A stretch of 23,400 nucleotides of DNA from RGIG8748 sp045545635 (GTDB taxonomy: Bacteria; Bacillota; Clostridia; UMGS1810): contig JAZQBI010000224.1 in the NCBI GenBank assembly GCA_045545635.1, forward strand, positions 1-23,400, written 5' to 3'. A program made the position numbers and the translations under genes. Below the pieces are notes generated by a model, which was not told the origin of the DNA, made no database searches, and was given only the letters and a program-made list of their open reading frames with translations. This document shows positions 14,880 through 22,474 of this stretch, one piece after another. Position 1 is the stretch's first letter, and the number at the start of each line of letters is the position of its first letter.

Positions 14880-16877
14880 ATGCGTAAATCTAATACCGCA
14901 GAAGCGGTGTATCTGTTTTCCATACTCGGAATCTCATATATTACACTTGGGGGGATTTCCGGCTTCACCCGAAATTCCGGCAGTGCCGCCGGTATAAATG
15001 CATTGGTGTGCACGCTTTTTTCTTTTTTTGTTCTTCATATTTGTGCAAGGAGTATTGGGGAAAAGAATCTCTATGAACTGGTGGGCAATGTGTACGGCAG
15101 AAAAATCAGATTTGCACTTATGACGCTGCTTTTTGCTGTAACGGTTTTAAATGCTTCGGCAAGGCTTGACCTTTACACAGATGCAGTATCGGAATTGGTA
15201 TTGCGTAAAACCCCAAATGAGGTGATTGCGGCAATTTTTTGTATATGTGCTTTTTTTGCCTGCCGGCTCGGAGCAAAACCATTGGGCAGATATTCACTGG
15301 TTTTGTTTATGCTTTTTGCACTCATGTTTGCTGTTATACTGTGTTTTTCCGCTTCGGAAACGGAAGTAAAGAATATCCTTCCGTTCCTTGGCAGAGGAGA
15401 CACAAAAAATGTGGTAAATATGCTCTATCTGTTTTCCGATGCCGTATATGTAACTCTGATTTTTCGGGGAAGGGGATTTGCAAAAGCTATGAGTATTATT
15501 CCTCTTGTTACGGGAATTGTGGGGATTGTGCTTACGGTTTTCTACACTCTGTGTGTACCTTACTATGCATTGGACTATCATACGTACCCATTGTACACTC
15601 TTGCTTCTCTTGCCAATTCTTCCGTAATATTTCAGCGGCTTGATGGTTTGGTGTTTATAATCTGGTTTTTCTGCGGCTTTGTATCAGTGGGAGCACTTGC
15701 GCTTTTTGCCACCGAAATTTTCAAAAAAACCTTTTCTCTGTCAGACAGGCGTGCCGTTTCAGCTCCTGTTGTTCTGATGATTTTTCTTGTGTGGGCAAGT
15801 AATTTTATTGACAAAAAGATGATTTTTAGTATTATGACAGCCGTTACATTCGGTTTTTTGCCGCTGACGGTGATTTTGCACAGGCTAAAACCTAAAAAAA
15901 TGCTAATTCCTCTTGTGCTCAGCTTGTGTATTGTATTCCTTTCGGGATGCTATGACAACAGGGAAACAGATACATTGGCTACCGTTCTTTCTGTGGCAGT
16001 GGATAAAACTTCCGATGGGAGAAAATATACCTTTTCCGTAGCGGACACATCGGGAAAAACCGGTACAGACGGCGGTGACAGTGCCCAATCGGTAACACTG
16101 TCGGTTACGGATGAAAATGTGCATAAAGCGGTAAATACTCTTTCCGGCAGGCTAAGCCGGAATCTGAGCTTTTCGCATCTTTCGGCGGTATTGTTTTCTC
16201 TGGATACTGCAAAGGATGGAATGTACGATGAAATTGAATATTTCGAAAGAAAGGTTTCTGTCCGGCCCCAGACTCACATAGTCATCACAAAAGAAACTGC
16301 CGGAGAATTTCTGGAGCAGACTAAGCCGCAGCTGCAGCCCAATTCAGAGAAATTTTTTGACGGTATACTAAGTAAGGGAGATATTTTTGTTCCCTCTATG
16401 CGTATATCGGATTTTCAGAATGCATACAGAGGCGGAAAGAGTCATTTTGTTCCCGTAATTATCCCCGGTGACGAAAGCGGTGACGGCATAGAGGGCATTG
16501 TATGCGGTGTGGTGAAAAACGGCAGGCTTGACATCACCTCGGACAAGCTGTGGCTTCCTGCGGTTATAAGCGGAAATGGCAGTTGCCTTTTCGAGGGCAA
16601 GCTTATAAAAGTTACCGGAAAGCCTGATATCAGAGTGAGCCTTGACAAGGGTTTAAAAGCAGAAGTGTTTCTTTCGGTAAAGAGTGACCGTAACACAGTC
16701 CGCAATCTGGAGAGAGCAATGGAAAAAGAACTTACGGAATATGCTTCCCGTGGGTACGATGTAGCGGACATATGGGGGACAGCCGCAGGGCTTTTCAGAT
16801 TACAGAAAAATTATGAATTACAGGATTCGGAAAGCCTCATCCGAAGTGCAATCTTTGATGTGAAGACAGTGAGGTGA
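14880..16877 (+). CDS. Fused germinant receptor B and C subunits (GerB permease-like domain joined to GerC lipoprotein domain)
   Basis: One continuous frame of 665 residues. Residues 1-340 are a GerB/spore-germination APC-type transporter with about ten hydrophobic segments, slightly short for the family (about 360). Residues 341-665 start M-LIPLVLSLCIVFLSGC, an intact lipoprotein signal with lipobox LSGC (Cys357). CYDNRETDTLATVLSVAVDK follows, the usual start of mature GerC, and the GerC fold then runs to GYDVADIWGTAAGLFRLQKNY. B and C are normally separate genes. GerB ends in the cytoplasm, so the h-region after it would cross outward as in a normal type II signal, and Lgt/Lsp processing could release GerC. 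The junction codons KPKK-M lie on a run of seven A (15894-15900); a one-base loss would instead give two overlapping genes. Confidence 0.88.
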   Translation: MRKSNTAEAVYLFSILGISYITLGGISGFTRNSGSAAGINALVCTLFSFFVLHICARSIGEKNLYELVGNVYGRKIRFALMTLLFAVTVLNASARLDLYTDAVSELVLRKTPNEVIAAIFCICAFFACRLGAKPLGRYSLVLFMLFALMFAVILCFSASETEVKNILPFLGRGDTKNVVNMLYLFSDAVYVTLIFRGRGFAKAMSIIPLVTGIVGIVLTVFYTLCVPYYALDYHTYPLYTLASLANSSVIFQRLDGLVFIIWFFCGFVSVGALALFATEIFKKTFSLSDRRAVSAPVVLMIFLVWASNFIDKKMIFSIMTAVTFGFLPLTVILHRLKPKKMLIPLVLSLCIVFLSGCYDNRETDTLATVLSVAVDKTSDGRKYTFSVADTSGKTGTDGGDSAQSVTLSVTDENVHKAVNTLSGRLSRNLSFSHLSAVLFSLDTAKDGMYDEIEYFERKVSVRPQTHIVITKETAGEFLEQTKPQLQPNSEKFFDGILSKGDIFVPSMRISDFQNAYRGGKSHFVPVIIPGDESGDGIEGIVCGVVKNGRLDITSDKLWLPAVISGNGSCLFEGKLIKVTGKPDIRVSLDKGLKAEVFLSVKSDRNTVRNLERAMEKELTEYASRGYDVADIWGTAAGLFRLQKNYELQDSESLIRSAIFDVKTVR

Positions 16878-16882
16878 CAGGC

Positions 16883-17038
16883 TTGATAAAAAATTTCATT
16901 TTGATATCCGTAACCCTGTGGGTTATAGTATATACCGCAAGTTACGGGCTTTACGAGTACAGGTCAGGCTCAAAAAAGGCGGCAGCAGGAGTGGCATTTT
17001 TGTGCCTTGCGATATGCCTTCTTTTGGTAAAAATCTAA
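16883..17038 (+). CDS. Small two-TM protein after ger genes, possible D-type receptor accessory subunit
   Basis: 51 residues from TTG 16883, with AGGTGA 5 bases upstream; that SD overlaps the stop codon of the GerB-GerC gene. The product is two hydrophobic helices (FILISVTLWVIVYTASYGL, and AAAGVAFLCLAICLLLV) joined by a short basic loop, YEYRSGSKK. Small two-TM D proteins are encoded with several Bacillus germinant receptors (gerKD and relatives) and modulate germination. Size, position and topology fit such a role, but there is no sequence motif to prove it. Confidence 0.75.
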   Translation: MIKNFILISVTLWVIVYTASYGLYEYRSGSKKAAAGVAFLCLAICLLLVKI

Positions 17039-17044
17039 AAAGTA

Positions 17045-17074
17045 TTTTACTTTTGCACGGTTGTGTGTTAGAAT
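17045..17074 (+). promoter_or_regulatory. Probable promoter of the lysR-family gene
   Basis: TTTTAC (17045-17050) and TAGAAT (17069-17074) are 18 bases apart, about 35 bases before the ATG. This argues against the upstream in-frame start codons at 17061 and 17073. Confidence 0.45.
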
Positions 17075-17108
17075 GAGTATGGTATTATTTTTTAAGGTGG
17101 ATATTTAT

Positions 17109-18020
17109 ATGACCATACAACAGTGCAGATATATTCTGGAGATAGTAAACCGTGGTTCCTTTAATGAAGCGGCAAAGGCAATGTTTGTTGCACAGACCAG
17201 TATTTCCGGAGCGGTAAAATCCATAGAGGACGAGCTTGGAATAAAGATTTTTGAACGCTCCAACAAGGGTGTTTTTCTTACGGATGACGGGGCGGAATTT
17301 GTTCGGTATGCAAGCCAGCTTGTGTCTCATGCGGATTTTATAACCGACAGATATTCCGAACCCGAAAAGCCGGACAAAATTTCTGTTTCCTCTCAGCATT
17401 ACGACTTTGTAGCAGAGGTGTTCGGGCATTTTTTGAGCGAAAACGGAAGCGGAAACTTTGACTTTTGTATTCGTGAAGTGGAAACCCGAAGTGTAATAGA
17501 CGATGTGGAAAAATCCTTTTCCGATGTGGGAATAATAGCGATAAAGGACACGGATATGGGAGTTATGGAAAGACTCCTTGACGGAAAGCGCATTGCTTTC
17601 CATTCTCTGTTCAAAACACCGTTCCATGTGTATATAGGCAGGGATCATCCTCTGGCTGACAGAAGCAGAATTAGCTTTTCGGAGCTTAAAGATTACCCCT
17701 ATATCACCTATGAGCAGGGCGGACACACAAGCTCAATGTTCACCGAGGAGTTTTCCGATAAAATAACATCTGATAAGAATGTCCGAATAACCGACAGAGC
17801 AACACTTATGAATATGCTTTTTATCACCCAGTGTTACACAATAGGTACAGGTACCATGAATTATTCAAAATTAAGCGGAGGCAATATTCTTGCAGTGCCT
17901 CTTGATACGGCGGGCGAGTACATAATAGGATATATAGTCCGCAAGGATAAGAAACTAAATGATCTGGCTCAAAAATTTGTGGATGCCCTTGCTGATTTTT
18001 TCAAAAACAATCTTTTGTAG
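17109..18020 (+). CDS. LysR family transcriptional regulator
   Basis: 303 residues from ATG 17109, with AAGGTGG 8 bases upstream. The N-terminal winged HTH is textbook LysR: MTIQQCRYILEIVNRGSFNEAAKAMFVAQTSIS..., with the recognition helix in SISGAVKSIEDELGIKIFERSNKG. The remaining about 210 residues form the periplasmic-binding-like effector domain (FHVYIGRDHPLADRS, KDYPYITYEQGG, GTGTMNYSKLSGG). There is no divergent partner gene, so the regulon cannot be guessed from context. It lies between the germination genes and cmk on the same strand, with separate promoters on both sides. Confidence 0.93.
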   Translation: MTIQQCRYILEIVNRGSFNEAAKAMFVAQTSISGAVKSIEDELGIKIFERSNKGVFLTDDGAEFVRYASQLVSHADFITDRYSEPEKPDKISVSSQHYDFVAEVFGHFLSENGSGNFDFCIREVETRSVIDDVEKSFSDVGIIAIKDTDMGVMERLLDGKRIAFHSLFKTPFHVYIGRDHPLADRSRISFSELKDYPYITYEQGGHTSSMFTEEFSDKITSDKNVRITDRATLMNMLFITQCYTIGTGTMNYSKLSGGNILAVPLDTAGEYIIGYIVRKDKKLNDLAQKFVDALADFFKNNLL

Positions 18021-18069
18021 AATTGTTTGCACTAACATTTCAAAAATATTTCAATTTACGCAAAATGTC

Positions 18070-18098
18070 TTGTGTATTGCGTGTTTTTGTTGTATAAT
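18070..18098 (+). promoter_or_regulatory. Sigma-A promoter of the cmk-plsC-ispH/S1 operon
   Basis: TTGTGT (18070-18075) and a perfect TATAAT (18093-18098) have a 17-base spacer and lie about 33 bases before the cmk start. Confidence 0.65.
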
Positions 18099-18130
18099 AT
18101 AAAAACCTTTCTGCGGAATGGAGAGTAGTT

Positions 18131-18802
18131 ATGATAAATGTAGCAATAGACGGACCTGCCGGAGCAGGCAAAAGTACAATAGCCAAAAGGATTGCCGGAG
18201 ATATGGAATATCTGTACATAGATACAGGTGCAATGTACAGAACATTGGCATACAAGGCAATTAAAAACGGCATAGAAATTAAGAATGAACAATCCGTAAC
18301 AGCTATGCTTTCAGATACGAAGCTTGATATAGTTTACAGTGACGGGATGCAGAGAATGCTTGCAGACGGAATAGATGTTACAGACTACATAAGAACTCCC
18401 GAGGTATCTGCAGGTGCTTCCGATATATCCGCAATTCCTTTTGTAAGAAAGTGGCTTCTGGATGCACAGCGGTCTCTTGCCGAAAGGAACAACTGCCTTA
18501 TGGACGGCAGAGACATAGGCACTGTTGTTCTGCCCGATGCAGATGTCAAGATTTTTCTTACCGCATCACCGGAAACCAGAGCGCAGAGAAGATTTGACGA
18601 GCTTAAGGAAAAGGGGCTTGATGTAACATATCAGAAGGTTCTTGCAGATATGAAAGAACGGGACAAAAATGATTCCACCAGGGCCTGTGCACCACTAAGG
18701 CAGGCGGATGATGCTGTTTTGGTTGATACCAGCTCCCTCACTTTTGAGGAATCTGTTTCTTTGATTAAAAAAATTATATCGGACAAGGTTGGAAGTAAAT
18801 AA
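18131..18802 (+). CDS. cmk: Cytidylate kinase
   Basis: 223 residues. The enzyme phosphorylates CMP and dCMP to the diphosphates. The P-loop GPAGAGKST is at residues 8-16, the acceptor-site motif IDTGAMYR at about 29-36, and MDGRDIGTVVLPDADVKIFLTAS at about 124-146; the lid DMKERDKNDSTRACAPL follows. Length is normal for bacterial short-type CMP kinases. GGAGAG lies upstream of the ATG. Its stop overlaps the plsC start (TAATG). The cmk-plsC-ispH/S1 order is a familiar clostridial arrangement. Confidence 0.97.
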   Translation: MINVAIDGPAGAGKSTIAKRIAGDMEYLYIDTGAMYRTLAYKAIKNGIEIKNEQSVTAMLSDTKLDIVYSDGMQRMLADGIDVTDYIRTPEVSAGASDISAIPFVRKWLLDAQRSLAERNNCLMDGRDIGTVVLPDADVKIFLTASPETRAQRRFDELKEKGLDVTYQKVLADMKERDKNDSTRACAPLRQADDAVLVDTSSLTFEESVSLIKKIISDKVGSK

Positions 18803-19380
18803 TGGAATTTATAACAAATATTCTCAAGGCGATTGTGTCCGTAATTTTTAAAATTGAAATAAAAGGAACAGAAAATATTCCAAAGACGGGTTCCTGCGTT
18901 GTGTGTATAAATCACATAAGCCTTTTTGATCCGCTGGTAATATATAAATCCGTAGAACGTCCCATTATATTTATAGGTAAGCAGGAACTTTTTAAAATCC
19001 CCGTTATAGGATGGTTTTTAAAGTCCATAAATGTAATTCCCGTAAAGAGGGGAAGCGGTGATATCGGTGCAGTAAAAGCCGCCCTCAAAACCTTAAAGGA
19101 TGGCGGAATTCTCGGTATTTTTCCCACAGGAACAAGGGAAAAGAAAAATCCGAATGCCGATGTAAAAGGCGGTGCAGCAATGATTGCTCTCAAGGCAGGT
19201 GCTCCCGTTATTCCCATAAATATAAAAGCTACATACAGAATTTTTTCAAAGGTTTCCATAACAGTCGGAAAACCTGTTGATCTCTCGGAGTTTGAAGGCA
19301 GAAAGCTCTCTCAGGAAGAGTTTGTTGCCGCTTCGCAGAAGATATACAAAAACATTAAATCATTAGGTGAAAATAAGTGA
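18802..19380 (+). CDS. plsC: 1-acyl-sn-glycerol-3-phosphate acyltransferase
   Basis: 192 residues. It acylates lysophosphatidic acid to phosphatidic acid at the membrane. The catalytic HX4D is NHISLFD (His38, Asp43), and the second block is the glycerol-phosphate-binding FPTGTRE (107-113), with Thr where Glu is usual in FPEGTR. The block KIPVIGWFLKSINVIPVKR also fits. The N-terminal segment FITNILKAIVSVIFKI is hydrophobic. The start overlaps the cmk stop by one base and its stop overlaps the ispH GTG start by 4 bases (GTGA), implying coupled translation. Confidence 0.95.
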   Translation: MEFITNILKAIVSVIFKIEIKGTENIPKTGSCVVCINHISLFDPLVIYKSVERPIIFIGKQELFKIPVIGWFLKSINVIPVKRGSGDIGAVKAALKTLKDGGILGIFPTGTREKKNPNADVKGGAAMIALKAGAPVIPINIKATYRIFSKVSITVGKPVDLSEFEGRKLSQEEFVAASQKIYKNIKSLGENK

Positions 19381-21395
19381 TTATACTTGCAAAAAGTGCG
19401 GGTTTCTGCTTCGGTGTAAAAAACGCCGTCGAGGGACTTGAAAAAGAAGCAAAAAAGGGCAAAATCTCCACTTTGGGACACATAATCCACAACGGTGATG
19501 TTGTAAAACAGTTCGAATCCATGGGAGTACATTCATATGAAGATGTGCTGCAGATTCCATCGGACTCCAAGGTAGCAATCCGTGCCCACGGTGTTTCCAG
19601 AGATGTGCTTGAAAGCATTTCTCAAAGAGGCTTGGAATTTGTGGACCTCACATGTCCGTTTGTTAAAAAAATTCACAATATAGTAAATGAAAATTACAAA
19701 TCCGGAAAGATAATTGTTATAGTAGGAAACAAAGACCACCCTGAAGTTATCGGCATCAATGGTTGGTGTGATAACAGTGCCGTTATTGCACTTGATACTG
19801 CGGATCTGGAAGGCCGCATTTCTCCGGACGATGATATTTGCGTAGTCAGCCAGACTACAATGGACAGAAAAACTTTTGAAAAAATTGTAAATTATTTAAA
19901 AAACAGTTGCAAAAGCATAGAGGTTTTTGATACAATATGTAGTGCAACGGGTATGAGGCAAACCGAGGCAGGCGAAATTGCCGCCAAGGTGGATATGATG
20001 ATTGTCATTGGAGGAGCCAGCAGTGCCAATACTGCAAAGCTCACATCCATATGCAGGGAAAAGTGTCCTCGTACTTATCAAATCGAAAATTTTGGGGATT
20101 TACCCCGGAATATATATATACCAAAGATAATTGGTATAACGGCAGGTGCCTCAACGCCTGCTTCAATCATTAAGGAGGTAGTAGAAAACATGGAAGAAAT
20201 GCAGAAAAACAGCGGCGAAAACTTTGCTGCAGAATTTGAGGAGTATGAAAAATCTCTTATCACTTTAAATACAAGGGATATAGTGAAAGGAACGGTAATG
20301 AGCGTTTCTGAAGCTGGTGTTAGTGTTAACCTCGGCTACAAATCAGATGGCTTTGTTCCTGCATCGGAAGTATCGGATGATCCTTCCGCAGACATCAAGA
20401 CTCTTGTTAACGTTGGTGACGAAATTGAGGTTTTCGTTGTCAGAGTTAACGATGTAGAGGGCGAAGTTACCCTTTCTATGAGAAAGATTCTTGCTATGAA
20501 GGGTGCAAAGGAAATTGAAGAAGCTTTTGAGGCAAAAACAGTTCTCGAAGGCAAGGTTGTTCAGGTTGTAAACGGCGGTGTTGTAGTAAGCTGCAAGGGT
20601 ACAAGAGTATTCGTTCCCGCTTCTCAGGCAAGCGACAGATATCTTGCTGACCTCGAACAGCTCGTAGGCACAACAGCACCTTTCAGAATTATTGATATCA
20701 AAAAGATGCGCGGCAGAACCAAAATTGTAGGTTCCATAAAGAGCGTACTTGTTGAACAGAAGGCTGTACTCGCAGAAAAATTCTGGAATGAAGTAGAAAT
20801 CGGCAAGAGATATCAGGGTGTAGTTAAGTCTCTCACAAAGTTCGGTGCTTTTGCAGACATCGGCGGTGTAGACGGTCTTATCCACATTTCCGAGCTTTCT
20901 TGGGCAAAGATCAAGCATCCTTCCGAAGTTGTCAAGGAAGGCGATGTTGTTGATGTATATGTAATAAGCTTTGATAAGGAAACCGGAAAGGTTTCTCTCG
21001 GCTTCAAGAATGCTGATGACAACCCCTGGAAGAAAGCAGAGCTTCTTAAAGTTGATGATGTTATCGACTGTAAGATAGTAAGAATTGTTCCCTTTGGTGC
21101 TTTTGCAGAAATCTATCCCGGTGTAGATGGTCTTATCCATATTTCTCAGGTTGCTGACAAGAGAATCGGCAAGGTAGAAGACGAACTTATTATCGGTCAG
21201 CACGTTCAGGCTAAAGTTGTTGAAATCGACCTTGAAAACAAGAAAATCGGTCTCAGCATAAGAGCACTTCTTGCAAAGGAAGAACCTGCAGAAGAAGCTC
21301 CTGTAGAAGAAGCTGTAGTTGAAGAAGTTGCTTCCGAGGAAGTTGCAGCTGAAGAAGCTGCTCCCGAAGAAACAGTTGAAACCACAGAAGAATAA
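19377..21395 (+). CDS. ispH: IspH (HMBPP reductase) fused to ribosomal protein S1-like domains
   Basis: 672 residues from GTG 19377, with AGGTGA 6 bases upstream. Residues 1-271 are 4-hydroxy-3-methylbut-2-enyl diphosphate reductase, the last MEP-pathway enzyme. The iron-sulfur cysteines are Cys11 (GFCFGVKNA), Cys93 (LTCPFVKK) and Cys188 (TICSATGMRQT); His38, His71 and His121 and Glu123 line the active site. Residues about 303-370, 390-457, 479-545 and 563-631 are four S1 RNA-binding domains; the last two carry the strongest consensus (GAFADIGGVDGLIHISELS). An acidic Glu/Ala/Val tail (635-672) ends the protein. This fusion is known in Clostridia. Codon use in the S1 half looks more biased toward that of highly expressed genes. 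An in-frame AUG at 20190 with AAGGAGG upstream marks the junction. Confidence 0.96.
   Translation: MIILAKSAGFCFGVKNAVEGLEKEAKKGKISTLGHIIHNGDVVKQFESMGVHSYEDVLQIPSDSKVAIRAHGVSRDVLESISQRGLEFVDLTCPFVKKIHNIVNENYKSGKIIVIVGNKDHPEVIGINGWCDNSAVIALDTADLEGRISPDDDICVVSQTTMDRKTFEKIVNYLKNSCKSIEVFDTICSATGMRQTEAGEIAAKVDMMIVIGGASSANTAKLTSICREKCPRTYQIENFGDLPRNIYIPKIIGITAGASTPASIIKEVVENMEEMQKNSGENFAAEFEEYEKSLITLNTRDIVKGTVMSVSEAGVSVNLGYKSDGFVPASEVSDDPSADIKTLVNVGDEIEVFVVRVNDVEGEVTLSMRKILAMKGAKEIEEAFEAKTVLEGKVVQVVNGGVVVSCKGTRVFVPASQASDRYLADLEQLVGTTAPFRIIDIKKMRGRTKIVGSIKSVLVEQKAVLAEKFWNEVEIGKRYQGVVKSLTKFGAFADIGGVDGLIHISELSWAKIKHPSEVVKEGDVVDVYVISFDKETGKVSLGFKNADDNPWKKAELLKVDDVIDCKIVRIVPFGAFAEIYPGVDGLIHISQVADKRIGKVEDELIIGQHVQAKVVEIDLENKKIGLSIRALLAKEEPAEEAPVEEAVVEEVASEEVAAEEAAPEETVETTEE
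20172..20192 (+). promoter_or_regulatory. Possible internal translation start for a free S1 protein
   Basis: AAGGAGG (20172-20178) precedes an in-frame AUG (20190-20192, Met272) by 11 bases, exactly where the IspH domain ends. The SD-like bases also encode the family-typical IKEV residues, so chance is possible. Confidence 0.35.
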
Positions 21396-21425
21396 TCCGA
21401 TTCATTGTATCGGGTTGGCTTTTTA
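21394..21425 (+). terminator. Weak hairpin directly after the ispH/S1 stop
   Basis: Arms 21394-21401 and 21409-21416 form about 8 bp including T-G and A-T ends, followed by GGCTTTTTA. It is weaker than the hairpin at 21447. Confidence 0.4.
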
Positions 21426-21446
21426 GCTGACATATGGACAGAATTA

Positions 21447-21495
21447 AACCTCTCAAAAGGCTTGCCCGTTGAGAGGTTCTGTTTTATCTTTTTAT
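21447..21495 (+). terminator. Terminator of the cmk-plsC-ispH/S1 operon
   Basis: Arms 21447-21456 (AACCTCTCAA) and 21469-21478 form a 10-bp stem with a 12-base loop, followed by a T-rich stretch (CTGTTTTATCTTTTT). Confidence 0.75.
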
Positions 21496-21519
21496 AATAA
21501 TTGTCAAGGAGTGGTAAAA

Positions 21520-22248
21520 ATGAAAAGAATACTTTTGATTACAATTGCAATCCTGATACTTGCGTTTCCTTATTCTGTTATGGCAGAGACCACAGAGGAT
21601 ATGCTTCAGGGCAAACAGGATATGGTTATTCTGGGTTCTGTCAAGGATATCAAGGATGATATAATAACCATAACGGTTGACCACCACCTGGGCAATAATG
21701 ATTCGGAATTTGTTGGGCAGGACATACAGGTGAAGGAGTTTTCCTATACCTATTGCGAAAAGCACTCCACATCCGAGTTCAGAAGCCCTATGATTTCAGA
21801 CAATGTTATTGTTTCGGTCAATAGGTCAGGGGATATCTACACTCTTGCAAATGCGGCATACAAGGTGGACTCCAATGAGTATGCAAACTGCAAAATTATT
21901 GTGCTTGACGGTGCGGAGGAGGACTGCGTAAATGACCTTCTTTCTGCAACCTGCTATATACGAGCTAATGCCATGGTCAATAAGTTTGACTTTGACAGCG
22001 AAGGCAGGATATACGCGGTATATCCCCAAAGCCCCGAACAGTGTCTCACCACGGTAAGCTCTCAGGGACAAAAGCTGGCTGATGAGGAAACCCCCGATGA
22101 ACTTCCTGCAGTTCCTGCACCTGCTCCCGTACAGGAAACCGAGCCTGTGCCGGACTACACTATGTACACAATAGCCATTTTGATTGTTGGAATTTTTGCA
22201 GGAATGGCGGTTGCGTATTTTTCCTTTATGAGTAAGAAAAATAAATAG
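21520..22248 (+). CDS. Secreted protein of unknown function with C-terminal membrane anchor
   Basis: 242 residues from ATG 21520, with AAGGAG 8 bases upstream; an upstream in-frame start at 21469 lies in the terminator hairpin and is rejected. A signal peptide (about 1-22) has a basic start, the core ILLITIAILILAFPYSVMA and cleavage probably after AMA-like VMA. A beta-rich domain with four cysteines follows (KDDIITITVDHHLG, YTYCEKHS, YANCKIIV, EEDCVNDLLSATCYI). A Pro/Glu linker (about 195-212, PAVPAPAPVQETEPVPD) leads to a TM helix (YTIAILIVGIFAGMAVAYFSF) and a basic tail, so the domain faces outward. I do not recognise the family. It stands alone between two hairpins. Confidence 0.8.
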   Translation: MKRILLITIAILILAFPYSVMAETTEDMLQGKQDMVILGSVKDIKDDIITITVDHHLGNNDSEFVGQDIQVKEFSYTYCEKHSTSEFRSPMISDNVIVSVNRSGDIYTLANAAYKVDSNEYANCKIIVLDGAEEDCVNDLLSATCYIRANAMVNKFDFDSEGRIYAVYPQSPEQCLTTVSSQGQKLADEETPDELPAVPAPAPVQETEPVPDYTMYTIAILIVGIFAGMAVAYFSFMSKKNK

Positions 22249-22277
22249 TATTATAACAAAAATGAGAGAATGCAGAA

Positions 22278-22325
22278 AAGCCCGAATATACAAGCAAATA
22301 CAGCTTGCATATTCGGGCTTAATTT
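22278..22325 (+). terminator. Strong hairpin after the anchored secreted protein gene
   Basis: Arms 22278-22289 (AAGCCCGAATAT) and 22309-22320 form a perfect 12-bp stem, extended inside by CAAGC/GCTTG after one mismatch. The following T-tract is weak (TTAATTT). A second small inverted repeat, TAATTTG/CAAATTA (22320-22326 with 22333-22339), abuts it. Confidence 0.7.
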
Positions 22326-22474
22326 GTATCTTCAAATTAGCAGATTTGTCAAAATACCGCTTTATAAATAGACTTTTAGTGGAGATTTGTGTAAATGCTT
22401 AAATTCATTGATGACTTCTAAATAGTTTGTTTATGTAAGTGGTAGAATACATAAAGGAAAGGAAGTTGATTTGA

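Noticed and set aside
14528..15013. Minus-strand open frame across the gerA/gerB-gerC boundary
   Set aside because: Overlaps two recognised genes in antisense and has no family features.
17085..17726. Minus-strand open frame opposite the lysR-type gene
   Set aside because: Shadow of the LysR coding frame; translation is compositionally odd and lacks a start signal.
18021..18130. Search for a riboswitch, T-box or small RNA before cmk
   Set aside because: Only about 33 bases lie between the promoter and the start, too short for a leader element, and no terminator for the lysR-type gene is visible.
20343..21203. Long minus-strand open frame (286 codons) opposite the S1 domains
   Set aside because: It lies entirely antisense to a strongly supported, codon-biased gene, has no ribosome-binding site, and its translation is Cys/Tyr/Asn-rich without any recognisable domain.
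21285..21390. Repetitive GAAGAAGCT-like DNA
   Set aside because: It is the coding sequence of the acidic S1 tail, not a tandem repeat or CRISPR; units are irregular and follow Glu/Ala/Val codons.
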